NCBI RefSeq assembly: GCF_963576545.1
Contig: NC_083648.1
Coordinates: forward strand, 12,130,739-12,194,738
Reading direction: 5' to 3'
Length of the DNA: 64,000 nt
From: Limanda limanda
Taxonomy: Eukaryota; Chordata; Actinopteri; Pleuronectiformes; Pleuronectidae
The translations under genes and the position numbers were made by a program. Each line of letters begins with the position of its first letter. Within the stretch, counting starts at the first letter, position 1. The notes under the pieces were generated by a model that had not been told where the DNA came from, ran no database searches, and saw only the letters and a list, made by a program, of their open reading frames with translations. Shown one piece after another: positions 20,281 to 31,700 of the stretch.

Positions 20281-21307
20281 GGGATCTCTGGTAGCTAAAC
20301 AAAGGGAGTCACACCTTCCTGTGATCTTTAAGATGGTCTCTAAGATAGCAAACCCCCCCCCCCTCCTTCTGGTCGGGGGAACGTAGTTAAGTAGGTGAAG
20401 AGATATGCGGGGTCTGTGAGAATGCTAATCAGAAAATGGCAGGGTCTGTGTTGAGCCCGACTTACATTAACCTTGATTTAACTTGTAACACAATATCACC
20501 ACATATATCAAACTTATAAACACCACACAGAATCAAATAAACAGTCTTGCTTAGCCTAGTAAAATTATTAAGCCCAGATTATGTTACCAGTCCAAGGACA
20601 GGGAGAAAGTTGCTGTGCAGTTCGGGTAGCAGTTCTGGCTTTTGAAGTCTCTGGTTCGTGTGGTCTCTGCTTCCGCGGTTCTGTTGAGCTGTGCAGTTCA
20701 GTTGCTTATTGAATCTGTAGTTCTTACTTGCAGGACACCGAGTTGCTGCAAGGAGTTTAGAAGAAGCTTGAGATGCGTGGAGGTTTTCTTGAGAAGATGA
20801 GCTGGAAGCTCGACCTTTGACCTCAAGTTGTTGGAAAGAGAATATTTGAGCTGGAGGAATCCGGTTCCGCCACTCGCCGATGCAGGAGGAAAGGCCAGCG
20901 GCCTGCTGTCCTCAGTGGTGGTCGGTGGAGAAGAGCGCTGCTGGAGCAGCCTTCGGCCCTCCGAGGGATTGGAGAAAGAGGGAGAGTTTGGGGAGGCCTG
21001 CTCTTAAATAGGCCCAGTGACCCCCAGGTCATATGGCCAAAGTGACCAATTGGAGTTGATCATGGGTGGCTCTTGGCACCTAGGTGTGACTTTGCTGAAA
21101 CAAAAGGAACCTGTAGCCTCCTTGGAGACGGAGTTATGTGACCTTCTCAGGACAAAGAGAACACATTGCACTCTGGGAGATGAGTTCGCTCCAGTCCATG
21201 CGGCATGTGGCTTTTTCAAGACAAAGGCCATGTGCTCTCAGGTTTTGACTTCCAATACAGGCCTGAAAGAGAGCCCTGCCTTTTTGCACAAAAACCATGT
21301 CCCAACA
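19818..21307. mobile_element. Putative solo LTR or short non-autonomous LTR element
   Basis: A 1490-bp insertion starting TGTTGTGCAA and ending CCCAACA (TG...CA with short inverted ends), flanked by ATCA at 19814-19817 and 21308-21311. The uninterrupted sequence TTTGATCATTATCGAG occurs in sister copies at about 1860 and 15648, proving insertion. Inside are a (GT)n run (20241-20270) and no gag/pol motif. The length suits a solo LTR; the family is not determined. Confidence 0.75.
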
Positions 21308-21868
21308 ATCATTATCGAGCTGATGTACATAAGAATAATCCTTCTGCTCAAGTGAAAAATAGTTTTATGACTTGATGCAAACTAGAGTGTGGATACCTGA
21401 CCCGAACCCAGCGTAACCCATCGGTCCAGCACAGCTTCAGACAAATATTATGAAATTATATCTATTTGACCCGGCACATGTCTGTCATTCGGGGAAACCA
21501 GCAATAACCATGCATATCAGGGACTGGGTACCACAAACATTGGGTTCAGGATTACACAAAATACAGAATGCCTGCCGGGGTCAGGTCAGTTTGCTCTGAA
21601 ACAGGTTCTGGCAGAAAAATATCATTCATTATCAACTGATCATTTCAGTGGCTCTAAAGTCTAAAGGAAGCTTTTTTGGTTTAACATTATCAAATTTTTA
21701 GACAAACCGTTCCTGCATTCTGAAGAAAATTCCCAGTGTGAACAGAACTCAAGTGCACATGAGGATAAATTAGAAGTATTTTTGTGTAGTTATTACTGAC
21801 TGTGTCTAAGATTACTCAAAGCTATACACATTCATAATTTAACACTAAGTTCTCTTTGTTTGTTGCAG

Positions 21869-22000
21869 GTCCCTCCCAAAGTGCCCCGGGGCAGTACCCC
21901 AACTATCCTCAGGGGCAGGGGCAGCAGTATGGGGCCTATCGCCCTCCTCAACCTGGACCCCCCCCAGGGCCAGCAGCAGCGCCCTTACGGTTATGACCAA
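21869..22000 (+). pseudogene. Copy B penultimate exon with +1 frameshift
   Basis: Almost identical to the intact ss18 exon but 132 bp instead of 131: the C-run at about 21958-21965 has eight Cs instead of seven. Beyond it the frame shifts and meets TGA at 21992-21994. It could be a real mutation or a homopolymer assembly error; if an error, copy B would still encode an intact ss18 C-terminus. Confidence 0.7.
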
Positions 22001-22379
22001 GTGAGTACACCCACAAGACTGGACAGTCACAGAGACTCGTCTACACATCGGTCTTAGTTTGTCCCTTTCATGATGTTTATTGCCAGAATAAGTTGTATAT
22101 GTTGTGTAATTCTCAGTGAGACATCAACCTGAGTGGATTTAGAAGGTAAACATTTAAAGGTAGTATGTTGTGCATGCTGTCATCAAATTGGGGGGTAATT
22201 TCTGTTCTTCCCGTCAAGAGTGTATGTGTTACTAGAGGGTGTATCTGTCACTTGTTAACCTGAGTCATATCCTGGCTAATGTGGTTTGCCATACCAGTGA
22301 AATATGAGGGCTGTAAGAGGATTCTTCCTTAAACGTGATGCAGACTGCTCTGGTGTTTAAGAGGAGACCTATTTGTTGC

Positions 22380-23218
22380 TCATGTGGGGACCACAGCTAC
22401 TCTTCGATATCTTTATCTTTGAATATTGAGGGGCACATGAGGAAATAAAGACCCGGGGATTTTAACCCCTGACTAGCTCTATAAGAAGCAAAGGTAATGG
22501 TTGCTGTGAAGACCTCAATGTCCAATCTAGACGTTTGACCACCTAGACTTAATTTTTTCATATGTTATGTTTCCTCTGTCTATTTTGTCTCTATCCTTCT
22601 TCCATCTTTCTCATTTGTTTTCAGCAAGTTTTTTATTTTCTATCTCTATTTTTTCTCTCCTTTTTGGTTTGTTATTAACCAGGGGTCAAACTGTAAGTCA
22701 TGAGGTCCAGAAACACAGCATGCTTCATCATCTACAGTGAGACGGCCAAAGCTTAGCTGCTTTGACTGTCTCTTTACAACTCTGGTTTTAATGACTTTTT
22801 GCTTTTTATAAAACTTTCAAATGATTGATATACATAATGATGTTATGTGTATGAAAATGTCAAAGTTTGTCTCCAAATTTGTTCCCTATGTATTTGCCAT
22901 TAATTCCAAACACATACTTCGACCCCTGTTTAGTAATGCATTCAATACTACATGAACTTGTCTGACTTGAAGTTAGTATCCTGTCTTTACTGAGGAAAAG
23001 GGTCCTCTGCCAAACTGCAGCTGAAACCTGAGGTAACAAGTTACAATATAGAGCACATAAGTTGAGGCCATACCACCTGCTGGTCAACACCAGCAAATGC
23101 ACCATAAATCATGGTTTGCAGTACATGTTTTTTGCACCCCATTGAGATTTGTGACTAGAAGTGTTTACTTTGTGCTTTTACTTTGAGTAACATGTGTCTG
23201 TCACATTTCTCTCCACAG
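22380..23218. other. Copy B last intron, including tRNA-like relic
   Basis: Collinear with 2930-3775 of ss18. It contains the tRNA-like block (about 22453-22553) with minor changes and no additional coding sequence. Confidence 0.6.
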
Positions 23219-23245
23219 AGCCAGTACGGAAATTACCAGCAATGA
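23219..23245 (+). CDS. Last ss18-type exon, copy B
   Basis: Reads SQYGNYQQ-stop after tctccacag, identical at protein level to ss18. It would be translated only if the upstream penultimate exon keeps frame; the 21869 exon does not as sequenced, whereas the 16209 exon would. Confidence 0.6.
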   Translation, partial: SQYGNYQQ

Positions 23246-24795
23246 GAGAAGGTCACAGCAACCCCCACAGCTCTGCTCTAATCTCTGTCTGAGCTTTGAC
23301 CTACGGTCAATCGCTCAGCGAACTTTAAAGATGGTTGCAGCTGAGATTCTCTCAGACACGAACATGCAACCCTCAAAAACACAAGATACGTTTGCCCCCC
23401 CGTCTTTTTAGGCTGTCATCCTTGCCTGTAAAATGAATTCTGTTGGTCATGTACATGGACTTGATCAGTGTCAAAGTCCGTGACTCTCCCTTCCTGTTCC
23501 AGTATGACTCAAAGCAGCAATGCCTTAAAAAAAAACAAAAAAAAATGGAACTGCCTTATCCTTCAGCATTGCAGATTGTGAAACGAGCTAACAAAATTCA
23601 TTTTTGTTGGGATAACAGAGATTTAAATGTACAGTTTCAATCTACTGTGGTGCATTGTTTCTCTCCGGTTCAGCTCCGCGTTCATAAGAAGCAATAATGC
23701 CAGCAGTAGAGAAACGTGTGGGTGCTTAACATACGAAATAATGCACCCGACAAACTTCCCGCTAGGCCATGGTACATGTCTTGATGTATGTAATGATGTA
23801 TAAATATATTTTATGCTTTTTAGACCAAGCTAACTTTGTATAAGACATCAGAAACTAGTACTAAAGCTGTGTTGTTTATTTCATCAAATGCATGTCAGTG
23901 TTTTTTATGATCTTTAAAATGTTGATCCCATCCAGCACATTATGTTTGTTTTTCCTTTATTTCTTTGTTGTGTTGAATTGGATCTGCTAAATAAATGACA
24001 TGGACACTGTAAAAGAGAATCTGTAAAAAAGAAAAGGGCCAAACACCTGGTATAAAGAAATGTTGAAAACATGACGGTTGCTCTATTGTTTGTTTTTCTT
24101 TGTTTTTTGATATAAAGGAAATTTGGATCATTAATACATTTTCCAAACAAATCACCTGACATGATATTGTCCAATACTCCTCATATATGTGCTCAAACAG
24201 GTGATATGTAGCAGATCTCAATGCAAAATGTAAAATAATTCTCTGGAGCCTTTTTTCTTCTGTACAAGCACCTCAGTCTTCTCCATTGACTGCAAATCGG
24301 TTTAATAATATATTTCCGACAAGTAGATAATTGTTAGTTTTGCCGATACTGGAACCCCCCCCCCCCCTTTTTTTTTAATAAATGTCTAAGTTGATGTCAT
24401 TCGAATAGTGTTGTGTGTGAATAATAAAGTTTGTTACTGTCAAATATGTAACATAAGATGTGAAAATGTTCTGAAATGGATTCCCTAATTTCACAGTACA
24501 GACTGGTGCAGTTTTATATCACTGGCTTGATATCTTGTTTTACGGTGCATACTTTATCGATCCCACATGTACATCGGCAGAAAGAAGAGGAACCCCACCT
24601 CCTCTGGGTATTGTTTATATATGGCTGTTTTAATATTTTCCATTCTCCGTCATTCATCCAAGTGGTGGTCACGTTTGTGTCATGGCAATGTATAACTGTA
24701 CATTCAAATAAATTGGAAGAATCTTTAATATATTTTGACTTGTGTTTATTTTTAGTGATTGACCTTTCGATCGAGATGCAGAAGAAAATCATTCG

Positions 24796-25099
24796 TTCTG
24801 ACGACGGCACAAACCAGATGAGCACTATTGGTGCCGTCAGGATGTGATAGTATGATATAATTGTTTTGTCTTCATCTGCGATCTGGTGGCGAGTGTCCGG
24901 CTGGTAATGACCCAGCCTGGCTCAGCGGCGTTTCTGCTTTGTCCAGATGCATCCGGAGAGGTCCAGTGGTCAAAAGTGAAAGTGGAAACAAATTGGTAAG
25001 AGGGTTGTGATGTGAATGTGCTTGTGTTACTGGGTTTGTGACTGTGCTTATGTGTGTGGGGGGACAAAATGTAACACGTACAATAGAGATAACGGTTTA
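24796..25099. other. Flank shared by copies B and C, then unique DNA
   Basis: 24847-24966 repeats 38993-39108 (TTGTTTTGTCTTCATCTGCG...). The two diverge at 24966/39108, which marks the right-hand duplication breakpoint. No gene seen. Confidence 0.6.
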
Positions 25100-25245
25100 T
25101 TAATTTTTATTTAAAAACAGCTTTTCAACAGTGCTGGGTTTCAGGTGGTTTCCTTTTTTTGAAATAATTTCGCCTGCTTTAGAAAAGATCCTTTCACAGG
25201 ACAGAGATGAAGTTGGGTTACAAAGAAAAGATACCGCAAGTTTGT
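25100..25245 (-). mobile_element. hAT transposase C-terminal (dimerisation) fragment
   Basis: Minus-strand translation gives NPTSSLSCERIFSKAGEI, then ISKK and TVEKLFLNKN-stop (TAA at 25102-25100). This is the conserved C-terminal hAT dimerisation region (consensus S-ERIFS-AG---S--R--L-----E-L-FL--N). It is too short to be active, with no upstream catalytic domain nearby. Confidence 0.8.
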
Positions 25246-25318
25246 ACAAGTTTTAATAAATGAATCCCCCCCCATACTAATTATTGCAAGCAAACGCACA
25301 ATAAAGGTTTGGTTTGTT

Positions 25319-25430
25319 ATAAACGTCAGAGATGTAGATATGACACTGCATACTTATGAATAATTATGTTATTTTCTAAAAAAAAAATGAATAATTTATG
25401 CAGTGTCATAACTACATCTCTGACGTTTAT
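25319..25430. repeat. Inverted repeat, 34-bp arms
   Basis: 25319-25352 and 25397-25430 are reverse complements with one mismatch (arm core AACGTCAGAGATGTAG), with a 44-nt AT-rich loop. It lies between the hAT fragment and exon 1 of unit 3. Possibly a small foldback element. Confidence 0.8.
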
Positions 25431-25439
25431 GTAGTGGCC

Positions 25440-25662
25440 ATGTGCGGACGTTCGTCTCCGTTGGCCGGCAACGCAGACGAGACATCAAAGCCTTTATATA
25501 GTCTATGCTTTATATATGATATCTATGGATCGGCCGGCTCGAGTGGCTTTGAACGTCATCACATACGTCATCAACACAAGCCTCGATACGCGCTTCACAA
25601 AACCCATCCTGTATCACTCGACACACGCTTCGCCACAGGAGGACACATCACTAGATATCACC
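25440..25662 (+). promoter_or_regulatory. Candidate promoter/5' UTR of unit 3
   Basis: TATA-like CTTTATATAG at 25492-25501 lies about 160 bp before the exon 1 ATG, with GC-richer sequence on both sides. The sequence has no similarity to the region upstream of unit 2 exon 1, so the two units would use different promoters. The frame of exon 1 is open upstream to an ATG at 25516. Purely positional inference. Confidence 0.3.
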
Positions 25663-25731
25663 ATGTCGGTGCCTCTCACAACTGACAGGCAGCGCGGAAA
25701 GGAAGACTCTATTAACGAGGAAATTGAAAAG
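25663..25731 (+). CDS. Unit 3 exon 1
   Basis: Exactly 23 codons, as in SS18 exon 1, starting [17 protein letters not shown] and ending EEIEK before gtaatc. MSV, RQRGK and the final K match SS18; the middle differs. The ATG has a CACCATGT context. An in-frame ATG at 25516 would add 49 residues without SS18 similarity. Confidence 0.75.
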
Positions 25732-28700
25732 GTAATCCATCTTTCTTTTTTTTTTAGCTCGTCGCAGAATGGAGGCTACGCTACGTGAGCTAGCCGAGGA
25801 GCTAGCTCACGTAGCATTGACCCGAATCCGACCGTTACCAGCTCGGGGACGATGGAACGTTTTGTTAGCCAGAAATGCACACTCATATTTAACACAAAAC
25901 GCCCCACCTCCTCCTCCTCTTCTTCCCCTCTCCATCACCCCCGTTGTTTCCAAACTACAGCAGAATAACCATCACCAACACAAGGACTTTGTCTGCTAAT
26001 TTGTTCAGTGTGGGTCATTTTACTTCATGTCACAAACGTGAGATCAATCTTCTGCCCTTTACTGTCTCAGCTACTCGACGAGAACAACCATCTGATCCAG
26101 TCGATAAAGGACTTACATAGTAAAGGCAAAACAGCAGAGTGTTTACAGTAAGTGGTTTCCCTTCACGTCACTGTAGCTGTAAGCTCACATGGATACAAGT
26201 CCCAGGTGTGTACTGATGCTTCTACATCTCCACCTCCTCCAGGTATATGAAGATGCTGAAAAAAAATCAAGTGTACCTCGTCTGGTGTGTTTCCTGCCTA
26301 GCAGAGCCCGATCAAGACGTGCAGTCTCTCCTCCCTGCTGTGAGTATTGGTCCATGCTGATTGTTTCCACTGAGTGAAGAGTAAAGTTTAGCACCTGACC
26401 TTATTGGATCTATTGAATCTTTTAATGTTTTTATCAATGCAATGTTGCCCAAAAGGGATTGCACTGGTTTATTAGCCACCCTCATCTCAATCTCTTTCCA
26501 TTTGGAGTTATAATGTTTGTCACACCACTTGACTATTGGTCCAAGTTGTGCTGCTTCATAGTAATCCTTTAAATTTGGGAGTGCCATACCCCCTGATTCT
26601 TAGCCAGTTGTAGCGTGCTATATTTAGGGCCGGAGCACTGATCAAAGTTCAGGTGAGACCCTATTGAAATTGTAAGGATTATTTATTATTATTCAGGCAA
26701 ATGAATTGGCTTTTTGAGGGCTTTACCATGCTCAACTTCTTAACAAAATTTGCAGAAAGTTAGAAAGTGGTGAAAATTTACGTATTCTGAAGGAATTTTC
26801 AATGGGCGTCGCAAAATGGCTCAACGGTGCCCCCCCGAGACCCCTGGAACGTGTTCACATTTACCGGCCTTCACAAAAATCAATATACAGGTGTATCATG
26901 ACCAGACAAACAAAAAATCTTACATCAAAGGCATCAAAGGACATACATGGACCATGAATCCTTTGATGCTGAGCCGCAAACAAACAGCTCCACTCCTGCA
27001 GTGTCAGTCTTCCTAGATCAAAGGAAACTTTATGTTTTGCAAAGGTCACGTCTATTTCTCGTTATTTTTGTTTTTTCAGGCAAAAAGCATGCAACGCTTC
27101 AAAATGCATGTGCTCGGGCACACCCTGTGCTGCTTTGCAGCCCTAGAAATGTTATTTTATTATTAGGGCCCGAGCACTGATCAAAGGTCAGGTGAGACCC
27201 TATTAAAATTGTAAGGATTATTATTATTATTATTTAGGGCACGAGTACTGATCAAAGGTCAGGTGAGACCCTATTGAAATTGTAAGGATTATTATTAGGG
27301 CCCGAGCACTGATCAAAGGTCAGGGAGGACCCTATTGTTATTGTAAGGATTATTATTATTATTATTATTATTCAGGCAAATGAATTGGCTTTTTGAGGGC
27401 TTTACCGTGCTCAACTTCTTACCAAAATTTGCAGAAAGTTAGAAAGTGGTGAAAATTTACGTATTCTGAAGAAATTTTCAATGGGCGTCGCAAAATGGCT
27501 CAACAGTGCCCCCCGAGACCCCCGGAAGGTGTTCACATTGACCGGTCTTCACAAAAATCGATATACAGGTGTATCATGACCAGACAAACAAAAAAGTATT
27601 AGGTGCAATTGGAAAAACACAACAGGAAGCCTGCTATTTTACATTTAGTGGCCATTTTGGCCATACTCCACATTTTTACTTTGATATACTTGTACCAGGG
27701 TTTTCATCGGATCAACTTCAAATTGAGATGAGTGTCATCACAACAAGATGGAGATAAAAACTGACTGACGGATTTTTTTTTTTTTATTAGATTTTAAAGG
27801 GACAACGGAAATCAGCCAGATTCCCGGATCCGGAGCAACAGGAAAATGAGGTAAGCGGATCGTTTGATTTGAGATTTCAACCTAATATCTTTATATATGC
27901 TTTTTAAATATCTTTTTTATTCTTGGTTTTTTACCGTTCCAAATGAACCTCGAAATCATTTTGTCCCAGGTTTTAAACCTTTCTAGCGGTATCTTAACAG
28001 GAAGGGACTGGAAGAAATACAACAGCCTAGGGAAAATGTTAATTTTAATAATGTCGATTTTTGAACTGAAGTCCAGTGATATGGTCGACCATCTCTCAAT
28101 ATCCCTCTTAATTTGTAGGTGGATGTGATCATAATTTATTTTCTGAAGATGGCTTATCTGTTTTGTTAAGGTTACCCCAAGATATTTTATGCTTTCTGAG
28201 TTCCATTTCGATTTATAGGTGTTTGTAGTTTCTTGGGACGGGGTATAAATAAAAGTCAGAATCTGTGTTTTACTCACATTTGCTTTATATCCTGAGTGGT
28301 CTCGGTATATACTTATAAGTTTCATCAAATGTGTTAGGCTTGCATCAGGTCTTTCTAAATATATTATAACATCGTCTGCAAACAGACTTATTACATGTTT
28401 TTGTTATTTTATATTTATTCCCTTTATTTCCTCACACTGCCTTATAGCCTGCGCCAGAGGTTCAATGTATAAGGCAAAGAGGAGTGGGGACAGGCAACAT
28501 CCTTGGCGTGTTCCCCTCTGCAACTTTATGTTTTTTGTTAGACTACCATTAATTTTTATTCTAGCTATAGGATTCTGGTAGATTGTATTGATGCATTTCA
28601 TGGCTTCTTTGTTAAATCCAAATCGTTACAAAGTTAAATATAAAAATGTCCAATTTACGCTATCGAAAGCCTTTTCGGCATCAAGACTCAGCAAAATAGC

Positions 28701-31700
28701 CTTAGTTTCCTTAATTTGTATCGAGTTTACTATTTGCAGGGTCCTTCTTAGGTTATCTAATGTTTGTCATCCTGTAATAATTCAGTTTGGTCATCGTCAA
28801 TTAATTCTGTCATGAAATTCTGGTATCTCCTTGCTATAATGGATGTGTGTATCTTGTAATCTACATTGAGTATAGAAATGGGTCTGTAATTTTTACAATA
28901 TTCTGCGTCTTTACCCTCCTTGGGGATTACAGATATGATTGCTTCATTCCATGAGGGTGGCAATCTACCTTCCTTAAGGGTATAGTTAAAGGATGAAACA
29001 AGGAGAAGGGTTAGTTCTTCTTTAAAAGTTCGGTACCACTCCGATGGAAAACCGTCACTTCCTGGTGATTTATTCGCCTTAAGCCTGGATATTTCCTTAG
29101 TTATTTCTTCAGGGGTTATAGGTGCTGTGAGAACATTGTTTTGCTTTTCTCCAATAGATGGCAGATCAAGTGAACTAAGGAACTGTCTTTTTGCATCTTC
29201 ATCCGATGAGGGTGGTTGAGAGTATAGTTTTACGTAGTAGTCTCTGAATGTGTTCTCTATTTGTACTTCATTATGTCTGAGTTGGTCTGTGGAAGAGTCT
29301 CTGATCTTATACTATATCGTGTTAATCCCTTGTTTCCTAATTCTTCTTGCCAGAAGCCTTGTGGCTTTAGGGCCTGTTTCATAATAATCTTGTTTCAGAA
29401 ATTTTCGCTCCCTAATATATTATCTATTTCCCCTTTAATATCCTTTATTTCTTGTTGGATTTGGCCTGTGTAAGTAGTTTGGCGTTGTACCTCAAGATTT
29501 TTTAGTCTTTCCACTAAGTTGAGATACTTTGCCTGCTTAAGTTTTTTTTGTCTTGACGTGATGGCTATTAATTTCCCCCTTATCACCGCCTTCACTGTGT
29601 CCCATAAGATTGTTGGGTTGATTTCTTCTGTGTCATTTTCCTCAATGCTTATCCCTATTTCATTTTTAATTTGTTCTGTCGTTGTCTTGTTGTTCACTAT
29701 GCTTACATTCAGTCTCTAGGCCTTTTATTCAAAAGTACATTTAAGTGGACTGCATTATGGTCTGAGATGTCAGCCACACCAATTCTACAGTCTTGTACTT
29801 TGTGTAAATCCCAGTTATTCATAAAAATATAGTAAATTCTAGAGTGTGTGTTATATAAAGTAGAGTAATGTGTAAAGTCTTTTTCCCTTGGATGCAGTTC
29901 ACGCCATACATCAACCAGTCCATGTTCCTTTTAATTTTCTAAGGCCATGACTGAGAATAATGATTTAAAGAATTGTTTAGTACTCTCGGGAGAAGCATAT
30001 ACATTTATTAGTGTAACCACCTCTTTCTGTAATTTCCCCTTCACCATAATATATCGTCCCTCTGTATCCTTGATTTCTTTGAGACACTCAAAATTAGTCG
30101 AGTTTTGTATAAGTATTGCCACACTTCTTTTGTTGCTTTGTTTACATGTAGGTGTTTCTAAAACCGAATTTCTTCAGCTTTTCATGTTCTTCCTGGGAAA
30201 GGTGTCTTTCCTGCATAAAGACAACTTGGGCCTTAAGTTCTCATTTTCAAAATTATCTTAGATCTTTTAATTGGATTGTTCAACCCATTAACATTTAACG
30301 ACACTAACGATATGCTGTTCATTTATAACTTTGGAGAATGACGTTATACATTTCTTTCGGACCCTTATTGCAGCCATGAGAATAAACAACAGCCCAAAGA
30401 ACATTGAGCAACTCAACACTGAAAAAAACCGAACTAAGACAGTAGGCACTTGCCCCCCACGTTTCCCCCGTGGGTTGAGGGGAAGATCCCATGAAATATG
30501 GGGGCCCTTCCTTGGTGAGGTCTATTGTTGTTATACAGATTTTCTTGAACATCTGTCTCATTATAGCTCACACATACAGCATCCGATCAATCCTAACAAT
30601 GAGGACTATTAAGTCCAATCTCGCAGGTCCACCTATATACAAACTCTTAGACTATTTATCTTCAGTGTCTTTTATGTGTTATCTTTCACTTACTTATTCA
30701 TGTAGATGCACTCACATACTTTGTTAGTCCATTCCTCTGTATTTCTGCAGTCTTTGTTTTGCTCGTGTTGCGGTGTCCTCTTTGTTTCCCACCCGTTGCC
30801 ATGGCCACGCTCTCTTAAGGTTCACCTCAGTCTCCGCGGAAGACGCTCCTCTCACCGTCAGGCTGCTCTCCATCCCCGTCTAAGGTGCACCTCTCCCCGC
30901 CGGGACAGTTGTCGCTCCGATCCCTCTCTCGCTCAGGTCTTTTGCAGCCTCTCTCGCAGTTTCGTATGTTTTCGGGCCGGTGTCCCAGTGTATCCTCATT
31001 CTGGCCATGGGTGTCTGGAAACGGATTCCTCTTTCTTTTAAAGCTTTTTTAATTCCCGCGTACTCCTTTCTTTTCTGAGTTATTTCCGTGGCGTAGTCAT
31101 GATCAAAGAACAACGCTCGGTTGTTATGTTGTGGTTTTTTCTTCCAGGCTTCCCTCAGTACCATCTCTTTTGTTGTGTACTGGAGGAAGTTCACCACGAT
31201 AGATCTCGGGGGTTTGCTGGAGTCCGGTTTTGGTGCCAGAGCTCGGTGTGCGCGTTGTATTTGCAGGTCCATCTCTGCCGGCAAGGCGAGCTCCTTTTTA
31301 AACAACTGTTCTATGAATTGTGCGGCTGAGCTGCCCTCTGTTCCCTCTTCCAGGCAAAAAATCCGAAGATTGTTTCGCCGGTTTCTTCCCTCTTGGCCGG
31401 TCAATCTTTCTTGTAGTATTTTCTGCTGCTTCAGTGTTTGGAGCAGCGCCTCTTTCACCTCCACATTCCAGTTCTCCGTCTCGTCAATTCTTTGCTCAGC
31501 CTCCGCGATTCTCACCGTTTGTGTTGCTAGCTCCTTCCCCGTGTCTGCTAGCTTTTGGTTAATGTCTCTCTTAAGAGTTCTTCCTTTAGTTCTCTTTTCA
31601 TTTCCTTTTTGAGTGTGGCGAGCTCGCTTTTCATTTCCGTTCTGAAGTCGTTGATTTCTTTAAAGATGTCTTTCAGACCTACATGCAGCGCTTCGACAGC

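Larger units (their letters stand above)
19255..24795 (+). repeat. Segmental duplication, 3' block, copy B
   Basis: Collinear with copy A (1290-5342) apart from the LTR-like insertion at 19818-21307 and small indels. Most of it looks about 97-98% identical by eye. It carries the penultimate exon (21869), last exon (23219), 3' UTR and the same polyadenylation signals. Confidence 0.85.
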
